NCBI GenBank assembly: GCA_964019055.1
Contig: OZ025217.1
Span: forward strand, 9,297,966-9,361,965
DNA: 64,000 nucleotides
Source of the DNA: Anthopleura xanthogrammica
Taxonomy: Eukaryota > Cnidaria > Anthozoa > Actiniaria > Actiniidae
Reading direction: 5' to 3'
Shown here: piece by piece, positions 18,683 to 31,919 of the stretch
How the letters are laid out: each line of letters starts with the position of its first letter
Numbering within the stretch: the stretch's first letter is position 1
Notes under the pieces: generated by a model
Told to the model about the DNA's origin: nothing
The model's input: only the letters and a program-made list of their open reading frames with translations
Database searches by the model: none
Translations under genes and position numbers: made by a program

Positions 18683-19427
18683 TTAAGGCAATGGGCTCGC
18701 GCAAATTTAACCGATAGATTTTCCTATAATTTTGCATATAGATAGTTTTTGAGATGGACAAAACAGAACAACAACAAAAATCGGGGGTCATCGACATAGA
18801 TTTTGCGCTATGTTAGCTTGAACACGGCACTCCCCAGCGAGTCTAGAACGAAAACAACGCTTCTCAAGTATTACGTCTAGTTTAATTCTGGTGGCTGCAA
18901 TATGAAAAAACAGAGGCTTTCAGAGGTACTAAAGTAAATAAACTTCCTTGAAAAACAGTTTAATGTCACAAAGTTCAGGAAAAATGCTAAGTTTTGACAT
19001 TTCCAACTTGAAAAACAGTCGAAATTACGTGCGAATGTCAAGTCTTTTTTAGATGATGTTTCACGATTTTCTCGAAAACAAACCGATAGATTTTTTATTT
19101 TTTTCGATATGTACTAGCTTTAGTTAAAAGACATCGAATTCAGGAAAAAATTGTATAGGTCACCGTATTCATTTACAAGATATAAGTCGTAAAGCAACGC
19201 AAAATGAAGAGCGACAAACGGAAAGCACACAGGTAGCCCAATCCATGGGTTTTGTCGCGCATGCCTCGAGTCATCGAACATACACAAAATGACTGCCATG
19301 CGACTAATTGTCAAGTTATATAAATACAGTGTATTGTTTCACATTTTGGTCAATATATTATACAATTCTAAATAAAATAAAAAATGCGCAGAAAGATGCG
19401 CACGAGTGCGCGAGCCCATTGCCTTAA
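18683..19427. mobile_element. PiggyBac-type MITE flanked by TTAA
   Basis: TTAAGGCAATGGGCTCGCGC at 18683 is repeated in inverted orientation ending at 19427. The 21-bp ends are perfect, and both outer edges are TTAA, the target duplication typical of piggyBac-like elements. The 745-bp interior has no transposase and is presumed non-autonomous. It lies 250 bp downstream of receptor A. Confidence 0.75.
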
Positions 19428-22184
19428 GAAAGAAAAAATTTACAGTTTATGTAAATGAGTGGGATTATTTTAGGTGGAGGTTAGCTCGTTGAGAATATTT
19501 TTCTCTTTATTTTAGCAGTTTTTGTGAGCAGTTGGACCCGGAAATACGTCAACACTTGACAGCTTTATTGTCTTTCCCTTGATGAATATCAATACCATGT
19601 TATAGGAAATTCACGCTTCATGAAATTAACGCGAATTTCAAAAAATCGCGTAAATTTAAGTCGTGTTAATTTCTTTTAATGTTATTTTCCATATCATTAA
19701 TAAAGTGGAACTCTAATTTTCACAATATGAATTTCTAGCAATCTTATTTGTAATCTGCTTTTGAAAAATTATATACTTAAAACTGAACATTACAGCTAGT
19801 CACTTAATAACAACAACAATTTAGTATTTGTCGGAAATTATCTTTTCGTTTTTCATTATACAAGCTCTTCATTCTGTTTCACTTTCAGATGAGTTATCTT
19901 TGTGTCCATCGCGTTAATTTCATTTCAATGGAAATTTTGGGTTGTCTTTCGCGTTAATTTCTTCATTTGGAAGTATTTTTGCCCTCAATTCGCTTTAATT
20001 TAAGTCGCGCTAATTTCCAATATTTTAAGTTTGACGTCAATCGAATATACTCGCTAGTTTTCTATTGGTTCTGGAATGACCTCATTGGTTGAACTTCGTT
20101 TTCTTATCAAGGTCAACATTTATCGATCTTCCAAATTTTGTCTTATCATGAACAAGCGTAGGATAGTCATGTTGTGTCCTAGTGCAGTAAGTTACTTTGA
20201 CTATGACAAATAGAGTTCACAGTTGAATTTATAAGCTTAAGTATTAAGTAAAAGTAAAAAAAAAAGGCACTAAAAAAATATATAAATAAATAAGAAGGGG
20301 TTTCAACGATAAAATCAAATAATGGATGGACGGATGGATGGATCCAGGTGTCCGGAGCACGCACGAACCGTCCAATCACAGCGCGCTTCGATGCTTAGCC
20401 AAGCGGCCCTTGCTCCAAGTCTCTTCCCAATACAAAAACACGCGTTTCAAAGAATTTAGAGAAAAAAAGTTGAAGTATACGTGTTGTTTAAAAAGTTAAA
20501 GTAAATCTTTGCGATCCATCTCCTCAAATTCTGTGAGATATATGACTTTTAAGACTCGGGCGAGGGCCGCTTGAATTACAACAACAATCCTTTTCGCGCT
20601 TAGTTCAGTTTCGTACAGCTGGATGGATGGGTGAATGAATGATCACTGGATAAATGAATAAGTAAACGAATAACGAATGAACGAACAAAAGAAATATTAA
20701 GTGAATGAACAAAAGAATCAATGAACGGGTTAATGATAAATGAACAAACGAACATACAAATAAAGAAAGAAAGAAAAAGAAAGGAAGGAAGGAAGAACGA
20801 ACTCAAAGAAATCGAATTTTTATGAATGGCCATATCTAGCCACTTTGTGTACAACTTCAAAACAGCCGGCTAGTAATGATTAAAAACCCGCTTATTTTGA
20901 AGTTCCCAGCTTGACACCAGAACCGCCGAGTAGATATGCCATCATATCCGGACGAAATATAAAGATTAATCACTTCTACAAGTTATTAAAAGTGTTCCTA
21001 AACAAAAGGAAGTCTCACGAATATTACTTCATCACGGACCCCTGCGATGACAACAGACATATGCAAACTATAAGCTAAGATTTCTCTCTGCATTCTACAT
21101 TACCGAAGCTACTAGCCCTGAAACACTTCCGAAAAATAATTGTTTTTTTGTCAAAAAGAAACTTGTTGCAAAGTTGGTGAAAATTTTATCGGGTAAGTAT
21201 TTTGTTATTAATTTTTTTCTTTAGTAACCTTAAACGACCTATTTTTTCTGTGATTTAAAGCCGTTTTTAGGCCATTTTTACCCTAAGTAATTAAGAATCG
21301 AAAACTTCTGTGACAGTCTTACCCAAGTCGAACATAATAGATGTTACAAAGGATCACATTTATTAGAGGAACGAACAAAAAAAAAAGATGTTTAAACTTT
21401 CTCTTTTCAAATTATAGGCCAGTCTTAGTCTAAATATTTCAAACGTTATGATAACGAGTTTGATTGCTTTTGCTTCTCGTAAAGACCGGAAACTTTTTAC
21501 AATAATTAAAGTACTGTCCTCATCTAGTATTGAATTGCCACAATTTTATAGTTTTATGAATTATAGCATTTTTCCGTTTATTTGGAGAAAAAAAAGGATA
21601 TGTATAAGTTCGCTGAGAAATCATTCGTTTTTTTCTGAGTTTCATGAGTACTCTCGAAGACTTATTTATTTTTAATTTCTTTGTTGAAATATTATAATTT
21701 TTCACTCACTGATGACTATACGCCTGGGCCAATGTGGTTGTATTATGCAACGTTAGTAGCCAATCAATACTCGTTTGACTTCACTTTATGAATTACAATA
21801 ATGAGTAGTCTAGCACCATGGGGTTCGTAAGTAGTGGCGCCTTGGAAAGTTTTGAGTTCTGATTAAAAGTTAATTACAACTTAGTCTGTTTTGAGTTGAA
21901 TGAAGAGTGATAAGGAGAAATACTGACAGAAGTACTTGGAATTAAGGATTAGTTTCTATTAGTTTAGTGCAAGAGAGCATTAATATTTATGCTCTCTTGT
22001 TGAAGTGGCAACGCTTTTTTCTTTCTTTTCTTTCTATAAAATAATTAAAGCAAAATTAAGGAAATTTCATTTAAGCTAGGACTTTTTTTGTGGTTTTATT
22101 CTCGAGAATTAAAAATTCATTGATAATCTTCCTCTACTAGCTTCCTCTTCTTCCTTTTCTTTGTCTTCTTCGTCTTCTCAGTTT
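19428..22184. other. Region without a supported gene
   Basis: 19473-19565 repeats a block also present at 8867-8965 (GGTGGAGGTTA, then GAGCAGTTGGACCCG). 19607-20020 has several CGCGTTAATTTC-like motifs with inverted ends near GGAAATT. 20620-20800 is degenerate GAAT/GAAC/GAAA repeat. 21960-21998 holds a short hairpin (CAAGAGAGCAT / ATGCTCTCTTG). No exon was recognised. Confidence 0.5.
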
Positions 22185-22545
22185 TTTTTTCTTCTTCTTC
22201 TCCTTCTTCTTCTTCTTCTTCTTCTTCTTCTTCTTCTTCTTCTTCTTCTTCTTCTTCTTCTTCTTCTTCTTCTTCTTCTTCTTCTTCTTCTTCTTCTTCT
22301 TCTTCTTCTTCTTCTTCTTCTTCTTCTTCTTCTTCTTCTTCTTCTTCTTCTTCTTCTTCTTCTTCTTCTTCTTCTTCTTCTTCTTCTTCTTCTTCTTCTT
22401 CTTCTTCTTCTTCTTCTTCTTCTTCTTCTTCTTCTTCTTCTTCTTCTTCTTCTTCTTCTTCTTCTTCTTCTTCTTGTTAGTGTTCTTCTTCTTCTTGTTA
22501 GTGTTCTTCTTCTTCTTTTACTTCTTCCTCTTCTTCTTCCATATT
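22185..22545. repeat. (CTT)n microsatellite, about 350 bp
   Basis: Near-perfect TTC repeat from about 22190 to 22475, then interrupted by two TTGTTAGTG variants. The poly-leucine open frame is an artefact. Confidence 0.98.
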
Positions 22546-24600
22546 TGCAGTTAGTAATTCATAATTAAAATGGAAAGTACAGTAAACATAACTTTGAGGA
22601 AACTTCGTTTGTTCTCCTACAATTATAATCCATGTACTCACGTGCTATATCTCGCCTTTGATTGGCTGTTGATTTAGCCCCCGTCATTCATAGCGTGTGA
22701 ACTTCACATGATGGTATTATTTATTCGCAGCAGAGATTGAAACGTTGTCAGTTTCAGTAGCAGAATTAAATGGTTTTTTTTCACAGTTTCTGACGAAAGG
22801 AATAATGAAATAGTCGTTGAATTCGGTTTTCTCGTGTGGCACCGATGACCTTAAACTCGGCAATAATACACGTACGTAAAAGACCATTTTCGAATTCGTA
22901 CAATACCACTGTGTTCGTTGATTACAGACTCATTTACTATACGTGTTAGCCTCAGCTCAGTGTCAAAATATTCACAAATACCAACGGTAAAGTAAAGAAT
23001 GCACAACTTCAACAATACAAACACTTTGAAATTCCACGGGCCTTAACTTGAACACGTGAATATTCTACACGAAATCGAACCTATATTCTTTGTTTTCCAT
23101 TTTAACAGTAAGCTTTGGACAAAGAATCTTATTCCCAAGGGAGAAATGGCACCTGGTCTATGAAAATATACTGTTTATTTGCATAATATTTGATTATATA
23201 TTGCCTTCGCGTGAAATTTGAAAATGCAAATGAATCAGAAAAGAGCGGGAAAATGTTGACTTCTGGTAAAATAGCACGCGCGCTCTGAAATCAGAAAAAA
23301 AGTGGGAAAATAAGTCATCATTGTTTTGCAAGGTTAATTTTGCAAAACATAATTCACAGGTCGTGTAGTTTCTGGTAAAAGAAGAAAAACGACCCTGCAC
23401 ACATCTGTTTTGGATAATCCGATCGAGCTGATTCAGCCCCAAATCTGGGGCCGAAAAGGTGAGTAAAATATGGCACATATTTTGGGGCTGATTTGGCTTT
23501 TTTCTACAGGGCTGAATTACACCCAGTCTTAAGAGCTGAATTGACCCTCAGAGGAGGTGCTAAAACGAACCGATGCAAATCTGTTTTGGATAATGGAGGT
23601 GCTGATTTGGAATTTGTAGGAGCTGAATTAAATTTTCGTAGAGCTGAAACGTTACGAAAAGTAGTGTTGTTTTGGCTATGACAGGTTCATAAGAGTCTTT
23701 TAAAAGCTGCTTCAGTCCAAATGGAACCAATTTGCAACACAAGGTCTGGTTTTGCCATTCTGTGTAAAAATAAACTGTTTTGGTTAGATGTTGACAACAT
23801 GATGCAACAATATCGTAACCCATCTATTGTAGATTATATAGTATGTAATTAAGAATGATGACACCATTCATTATAATTTTTTTAAATTTAATCTCATAAA
23901 ATCACAATATCAAACATTAGTGTATAAGAGGTAACACATACAATTTATGGAAAAAATACAATATACAAGTGTACAACTAACTGTAGAAAGATTTTCACGA
24001 AGCTCTCAAATAATTTCTGCATTCAAAATTGCATTAAATAATGAAAGAGTTTAAAGATACTAAAGCCTACCCTCTTACTTATCAATCAAGGTCTACCCTC
24101 TTATCAATCATGTTTAGCTATAGTGTACATACAATGCAAAGGGCATTCAAATCATGCATTCTACAGCCTGTGGCTTAACAAACTTTTTTACTTCACCAAA
24201 GTTGGTGTCCCTCTGGGAAAAAAATAGACATTTGCAGTCAATATTATTCCTTAAATAATGATGAATTACAATTGACTTATAAAATGATGGCCTCTTGGCT
24301 TTCCACATACAGGTAATAGATAATCCTTCTTCAATCAAATCACATCATACAAACTCTATATATTTATATATAGCTGGCCATGTAACTGAAACTATATTTT
24401 AGATTCTGTACAAGGTGCACAAATTCCATCATAAATAGCTGGATCAGTGTGTTAATATAATGCTTTGTACCTATATTGGCTAGTTGTAGGAAAATTTAAA
24501 TTTGATACTATGATGCAGCTTTAGAAAAAAAATATTGTAACAAGTTCAAAGCAAAAAAAAACTAAATATTTAGCACTGCTGCCTAAAATGTAAATGTATA

Positions 24601-25330
24601 TCAAGACTCAGGGTCTCGCATGCATTTACCTCGATCACAGATTAGAACAAACACACACAATACACTAACGTCTAAAATGTGACCAAGCAATGCATACTGG
24701 ACATGAGATACCAAGACTCAAGGTCTTGCACTCAACATGCATTTACCTCGATCACAGATTAGAACCACACACACACACATTAACAACATCTAAAATGTAA
24801 CCAAGCAATGCATACTGGACATGAGATACCAAGACTCAAGGTCTTGCACTCAACATGCATTTACCTCGATCACAGATTAGAACCACACACACACACATTA
24901 ACATCTAAAATGTAACCAAGCAATGCATACTGGACATGAGATACCAAGACTCAGGGTCTCGCACTCAACATGCATTTACCTCAATCACAGATTAGAACAA
25001 ACACACACATTACACTAACAACAACGTCTAAAATGTGACCAAGCAATGCATACTGGACATGAGATACCAAGACTCAGGGTCTCGCACTCAACATGCATTT
25101 ACCTCAATCAAAGATTAGAACAAACACACACATTACACTAACAACGTCTAAAATGTGACCAAGCAATGCATACTGGACATGAGATACCAAGACTCAGGGT
25201 CTCGCACTCAACATGCATTTACCTCAATCACAGATTAGAACAAACACACACATTACACTAACAACAACGTCTAAAATGTGACCAAGCAATGCATACTGGA
25301 CATGAGATACCAAGACTCAGGGTCTCGCAC
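24601..25330. repeat. About 120-bp tandem repeat, six units
   Basis: Each unit has CCAAGACTCAGGGTCTCGCA, a CATGCATTTACCTC block, a CACACACA run and CCAAGCAATGCATACTGGAC. Unit starts lie near 24601, 24710, 24829, 24943, 25067, 25187 and 25309. It is located inside the 23420-27048 element. Confidence 0.92.
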
Positions 25331-25912
25331 TAAAGATACAATCATAGCACCTGCACTAAGGTGCTATTAGTGTGGTGCAAAAGTGATGTAGTAGTTCATT
25401 GTAAGTTTTTGTTTACAAAGTGATATTCAACATAATTTTCGAATAATTTATAACTTTTGAGATAAAATACAAGACTAGTTTGTATAAATTTAGCCTTTAA
25501 CAAAACACAGGAGAACTTAGTGGAACTAAAAAAAACATTTTCCGTTGCTTCTTTGAGAGTAGTTTAGTATTTCAACCATTTTGCAACAAAGAAATAGCTA
25601 TAAGCTTATAACTGTTATACATCTTCAATAATACATCTTACCTTTAATTTCTACCTTTCGGGGTCACATCCCAAGGCACATTAATGCTGCTGGATTTTCC
25701 CCCTTTTCTCCCTGAATAAAAAATTAAATAACAGAACTTTTACTAGCATTTAAACTTGTGAGTTCAGTTAGCATTATTTAGGCGCGCTTTTAAATTTAGT
25801 AAGCTTAAATATAACTTTATGTAACCTTACTCAGTAAAGAAAAATGCGGTAAATTTCATTAAGGCAAAACAACTTCACTTACATTTACAGTTTCATGGCT
25901 TTGAGGTGTCCA

Positions 25913-26005
25913 TTAAGGGGTAAATAAACTAGAACCAGAGGATTCTCGAGACTGCATGTCCTCTGGTGGAGAGTCGCTCGAGAGTGTATTGCTGGACATA
26001 GAAGG
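25913..26005 (-). CDS. Possible terminal exon of an unknown gene inside the TIR element
   Basis: After a splice-acceptor-like TTTCAG, a 30-codon frame begins PSMSSNTLSSDSPPEDMQ and ends with TAA. The acidic, serine-rich peptide matches nothing I recognise. It may be the 3' exon of a transposon-encoded or captured protein. Support is only an acceptor, an open frame and a stop. Confidence 0.2.
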   Translation of the reverse strand, partial: PSMSSNTLSSDSPPEDMQSRESSGSSLFTP

Positions 26006-26567
26006 CTGAAACATAAAAACAAAAGATAAAAAGAAGGTTACAAAACATATATGCAATATAACAACACACAAAAGAATAATTTCAAAGCCTTAAAAACGAT
26101 TAATTCAGCAATATTCCTTCAGGCCATGATCAACCCCTTCAACCGTCGTTCGAATTTGCGCCAAAACCAGAGTCCTTATACGCATGCTCAGTGATAAGCT
26201 GAGTGGCTAGGAGACTGGGAACTACCACAGGAAGCCCAAGCTTGGTTTAAAATATGTGTTATAATAAATCGCATTTTTTTCCCAAGATGTTTTAGGAAAT
26301 TGGAGAGGGTTTCTGTTCATGGACCGAGATATAGCACAATTTAAGCCTTTTTAAGGAAAAGATATAATATTTTCCTCACCATTTTCACTAAATTTAGGCA
26401 GATAGTGCCTCATTTTGCCTTCATCCTTATACAAGTCCACTGATACACTCTCATGACGTCCTCGCCATCAGGGCGATCAGCATCTGAAAGAATTAGAAGT
26501 CCCGTACAAAATTAGTACAAAATTAGTACAAAATCAGTACACTAAAGTCAAAAGGTCAAAAACTCAC

Positions 26568-26642
26568 CAATTCTTTCTGTTGTCTTGGGTGCGAACAAAA
26601 GAATTTTGCTTCTGAAGCAGAGAAATTTTTGCGGAACTCCAT
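26568..26642 (-). CDS. Possible first exon of an unknown gene inside the TIR element
   Basis: ATG at 26642 opens a 25-codon frame (MEFRKNFSASEAKFFCSHPR and five more) ending at a good donor (GTGAGT at 26567). The next acceptor-like site (26484) does not continue the frame for long: phase 0 gives ten codons, then a stop. A gene is therefore not established. Confidence 0.2.
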
Positions 26643-27048
26643 AATCCTTTATCGACTACAGTAATTCAACGAGAGGCGCGTGTTTAATTTTCCTTTGATT
26701 CGAAGATATGACGAATTTCACGAGTGCAACTCAATTCAATTCGTTCCCAACTCAGTCATGTCAGCTCTACCGTGAAGTGTCATTTTAGCCCTATACAAGA
26801 CTGAAATGGCCCTTTTGTATGTAGGGTTGAAACGGCCCACTGAGTCGAAACAGTCATGGCGGGAGTCGAAATGGACATGCCTTGAGCTATTCCAGTTTTT
26901 TTGGGAGCCATTTTGGAATTAACAAGGGTCATTTTGGATTTGGATGGGGCTGTTTCGGCCATGCTTTTCAAAACGGCCCCACGGGGACCAAATCAGCCCT
27001 ATCGCTAAAAGGGCTGTTTTGGATTCTGGGGCTGAATCAGCTCGATCG

Positions 27049-28470
27049 AATTTACAGTGTAGGTAATGGAATAATTGTCTTTGGTGAGAAGGTTTGCATA
27101 AGTTAAAGTGAAGTACAGGGAAACAATGAAAACGTCTGCCGTTTTTTGAAAGACAAACGTGATGCTTAATAATTCTGATAATCCTTTTTTGTAATTATTT
27201 AATAGTTGCACTAGCTGTGCAGGTGTGAGTAGAACAAGAAGACCCTCACTTGTCAAACATCCTAATACCCTCATCATTATAAAAACAACACTTGTAAATA
27301 TTCAGTAATTTTGCCTTCTGATTACGCCCACACCACTCCAAACCTCTCACAAATATTCAACACCACTCAACGTTGCCATGACTTCAAAGCATTTTTAGTC
27401 TAGATAATTCTAATATCGTTGATTAGAACATTTTTGGTGTAGATTATTCCAGCTTTGAGTCCTTAAAAGGTACGTAGCTAAGCTAAGTCTTAATCCCTAT
27501 TCATGTAGTTTTCTTTGAGAATATACTTCTTTTGAAACGAAAGAGTTATTTTATGATTGCTTACATAAATGAAAGCACGGGAAAATGCGCTCTGCAAAAT
27601 GTTTATGATTGAACTTGAGTGGTAGCTTTTTTATGTCTAATTTTGTGTATTTTCTCACGCAAGGTTTTCATTGGTTTTTTCATTTTTCAAAAATTTTGGC
27701 AAATGTTTTTTTTATATTTTACTTTATTAAGGGAAGTTTTCAGTACTTTACGATTTGGCTATCAGCGAACACGATGTTGAAGATCATAAGAGGGCTAGCT
27801 TTAATAGTGCGGAAAGGAGAATTTCATTTAAAATCGTAATATCTTAAAATCATCATCACAATAAGGCATTTTGGAAAACTATATTGTAGACGAATTTAAT
27901 GTGAAAATCTATTAAGAATGCTATAAACTAATTAGATTAAAAAAAACTTTATTCCTTACCGATATTTCCCCAGGTTTTTTGTATAGGCAAAAATATTGAA
28001 AGATAGCGATGACGGATCGTTCATTTTTATCATAATGCGATCATTTTCGTATGTATTTTAAGCGATAATCTTGAGTCGCCACTATTATTTTATTGCTTTC
28101 CCCGTAGGCTAAATTAAATTTCCCCGATCAACAATGACCAGTTTTTCTGCAATGTCAACAATTAATAGTCTGCAATTATAAAAAGAGTATAATATGCAAT
28201 TCTTTCTCAAAAACAAGGTAACCAATCGCAATGAAAACTAAAAGAAAAGCGATAAAAAAAAAATCATCAAATTGTTGCTGTTCAAACTTAGTTTTTTAAT
28301 CTCATGTAGCATTAGTGTTGTTTCGTCGAGAACTGAGTAAAAACACTGAATATTTCTTGTCTTTTCGCATTGTAGTTTACGCGAAATTCCTGTTAAGAAA
28401 TATTTCAAAAGACTAGCTGAGCAAAGTAAAGGAAGAAAAAACTATCCAGCTCTGCCATAAACAAGAACGG
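27049..28470. other. Region without a supported gene, upstream of receptor B
   Basis: AT-rich unique-looking sequence with no exon recognised. The promoter of the distal first exon of receptor B should lie near its 3' end, but no core element can be assigned with confidence. Confidence 0.45.
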
Positions 28471-28552
28471 ATGGACAACCAAGTTCAACTTTGGCGCTTC
28501 GTTCTACCCCGAACAGCTTTATATCTACTTGCTATCATCGGATTATCGCAAG
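28471..28552 (+). CDS. Receptor B first exon, version 1 (signal peptide)
   Basis: ATG at 28471 begins MDNQVQLWRFVLPRTALYLL and ends in phase 1 at donor GTAAGA, as required by the acceptor at 32028. The hydrophobic stretch fits a secretory signal. It is unlike version 2 in sequence, though of similar length (27 against 25 full codons). Confidence 0.7.
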
Positions 28553-31500
28553 GTAAGACAATTCCTATGACAATGTTGATAAGAAATTAATTTCACTGCA
28601 ATATATTTAAACGACTGAATCCCAGAATTTCTGGTTTTCTCGTGATGTAACAGTAGGAGTACTAGATTTAAAAAAAAGCTCAGCTTCATCTGTAAAATCC
28701 TCAATGATAAATAGAGCATTTTTATTTAGTTTTATATATTCATTCAGTATTGATTCAGACGGAGTTTTAATTTGATAGAAGATCAGGAACTTAAACTCCG
28801 TTCAGTTAATAGTTATTTGAATTAAAGATTTTCATTGAAGACCTCATCGGAAAGGTGTTTGCTCTACGACAATATTAGTCAAGAATTTTCTCATATTTGC
28901 CACTGGTCGTAACTTGTACTTTCGAATTCGCGGATTTTCTTCTAAAAATTATTTCTGAAAATGAGTTACATTAGAGGAAAAATGAATGCAAACAAAAAGG
29001 ACTTAAAGGGATAGAGGACCACCATAACTATCTTTGTAAAACGTTTTTTACATCAATTGAGAACAATGAAAGTCACAAACTTAATAATCTCTTGCCAGCA
29101 AGGCATGTAAGCAAATACAATTTAAGAAACAACCGTAAATATAAAGTTCCGCCTGTACACACCAATCGAGCAAAGAATTCGTTCATCCTGTCCATGTGTG
29201 GCTGAATTAATCAGTCGGTTATCACACCATGGCCAGCGATGACGTTTCCTTGGTCGGTTGGTGTTTGCAACTATTTTTTACTTATATTTATGTTTTATAT
29301 TTTATTTATAGAGATATTTATTATATATACTATTGTATTGTAAATTTATTCTTAATTATTCTTAAAATTTATTGTATATAATTATGTAATTCAGCTTTCG
29401 GGCTGCGAATAATTTTAATAAACTAGTTATCTATCTATCTATCTAAGCGGAAAAAAAAGAAAAGAAAATATTTCCCGTATTAAATCGCCTTTGTTGTTAT
29501 GTTGCTGTACGAATAACTTAGACATCTTTATTTGATCATTCCCGACCTTCACTAGAGTATTAGTTTTTGTTTTAAAAATAAACATAAAACAGCATTTTTA
29601 ATCGCATAATTTTTATTTCGTTTGGAAAGTGTTTGTGCATGCACTGTTTCATCGAGTTCGTGCGTATTTTTGTCTGTCTGCTGTATAAGCCAATCAGAAC
29701 GCGTGCTTGCGTCGTGTCCATATTTTCACGCGTGTGAAAATCATTCGTCCAATGAGAAGCGAGTAGTAATAGACCTTTCGTGAGTTCGAAATAGATTCAA
29801 GGCAAGGCTGGAGTAGACAAATCAGCTGTAAATGTATAGATTAGAAAACTCCAGCCTGGACTTGAATGTTTTGTTCTGTGGTCAGTCAGGCGAATTCGGG
29901 AAAGGGTTTTTTTTTTAAATAGATTTTTGAGTAAAAAAGAAGATAATTTCAATTGATAATATGAATAAAACTGTCCACACGTCATGGAGAAAAATTGGTC
30001 AAATATGCATGAAAAATAAAAAGCTAATACAGCTATGTGAAAATGTTTTAAACAATCTTTAGGGTTCGAAAAAAAATAGCAGTAACACACCGACAACAAC
30101 AATATAATCGCAAATATCGTTCAAATAAAGGCGACTTATTTCGCAATTTTTTCAATATGACATATCAAAGTTTTTTAGCATTCGTAGATAATTTTAAGTT
30201 TTTGTTTTCTTGGTCTATGACGTAACATTAAATTGTTGGGAAAACTACCCTTTGTTTGGTGATCACTCCTGCTAAGCCGTGATCGGTGTAAGGATAATTG
30301 TTATTTAAATAAATCAGTACTGGCTATACAATTATAATTACATGTCAAACTCTCATTAAATACTTGGAAGGACTCAAGGGATTCCTACTTGTAGTTCAGC
30401 TCAATATATTATTTTGGTACCGCAAGGACAGAGTGAAAAGCAATATATAATAGTTTAGGGAAGTAGATGACAATTCAGCATCGCGCTATGAAAGAGAAGC
30501 TTCAAGAAAAGATCCTGATCTATCTGGTTTCTTTACTTTTAAATTTGAATCAAGTTTGCCAAGGTATGTTACGATAGATATTTATCAACAATTCTTAAGT
30601 TAACTATAAATGCTTTTGAAAAACTTTTCCCTAAATAACTGACAAATTGAGATTTTTTTCAGGCTGGCCTTAAACGGTACCGGGTGAATTTTTAACCGCT
30701 TAAAAATCTGACCTGTTTATACCATTTACACGGATAGGAACTTTGTCTTTAATTTGCACGGCTAGGCGTTCGCCCCGGGGCGTTCGCATTTTTGTCCAGA
30801 TTCTGTGTAAACAGAACGCTTAAACGTATAACTTTTCAAACGTTTAAAAATTCGTCCAGTACCTTGTAAGGACAGCCTCATGATCAGTTTAAAATAGTTG
30901 ACACTAAATATATATCTAAAACTACACTTTGGTATTATAACAAAAAGTTTGGCCTCAGCTGTCTGTGTGTCTTGTACGTATTCTACTATACTATCTTATT
31001 ATAGCAGCTGATTAAAAATTCGTTACTGAGTTAAATTTCTTTTTCTATGAACTAATTATAAGATGCTATTATTCGAAAATACTATTTGTCAGTCATTTCA
31101 CCGTCGGTCTTGACTGAATAATATTTGATGAGAGTTTTTTTAGATTTTTTTTTTGTGGCGGAACTTGAATCGGTTCAAAGCAATTACAACCGTTGTGAAT
31201 CCACCGACCAACCTACCAGCCAGCCAGCCAGCCAGCGCTAGCCAGCCAACAAACAAACCAGCTTTAGTGGCAAAATAAAGATGACACCTCAGTTTGGCAA
31301 ATTTTCTCAGCTCTGATTGTAAATAAAAAAAAATTCTCAGATCAACTGAATTGATTTATATTTTTTTTACGATTTTGGTTGTTTCCAGTACGTATATCAA
31401 AATGGACTGAATTCAGGTTTTAAGGTTTTTATTTTTTATTTTTTAAACATCCATCCAGCTGGACTAGTTTTGTCTGGCTTAATTTGGTTCAAGGCTGAAT

Positions 31501-31887
31501 ACGTTTATTGCATAATAGCGATTAATATTTAGTCCGCTTACCTCACTGATGGCCTCCTTGCCGCCAAAAAAGCCTGTTAATGAGTTGTCGCGTTAAAGTT
31601 AAAGTGTTAATGACAGTTTGAAGTGAAAAGCTTTTGAGATCAACATCGACTATTAAATAAACGGGGCAGCTGTATTCCATTTCTTACCAATCACATGAGT
31701 GAAATCGTATAATTTTCTGTCGCTACAAAATAAGGTTTTGGTGAACGTCAATAAAGGTTTTTCAATTATAACATATATCGTCGGGAAACCCAAAGGGCAC
31801 GCGTCTATAAAATCTAATGAAAAGGTCTTGATGGACGCCCACTTAAACCTACTTAATCGAGACGGAAAATTGCAGTTGAGTGCCACA

Positions 31888-31919
<32 letters not shown>

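Larger units (their letters stand above)
23420..27048. mobile_element. Candidate 3.6-kb DNA transposon with 22-bp inverted ends and subterminal repeats
   Basis: CGATCGAGCTGATTCAGCCC at 23420 (22 bp with CA) is exactly complementary to 27027-27048. The outermost CGATCG is palindromic, so it could equally be a 4-6 bp target duplication. Both flanks inside the ends carry many short motifs: CTGAATT, CTGATTTGG and CTGAAACG at 23480-23650, and AAACGGCCC, AAATGGCCC and TTTCGGCC at 26800-27020. The interior holds a 120-bp tandem array and a few exon-like frames on the minus strand. No transposase was recognised, so superfamily and autonomy are unknown. Confidence 0.5.

Noticed and set aside
22161..22568. 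135-codon poly-leucine frame
   Set aside because: Pure CTT microsatellite.
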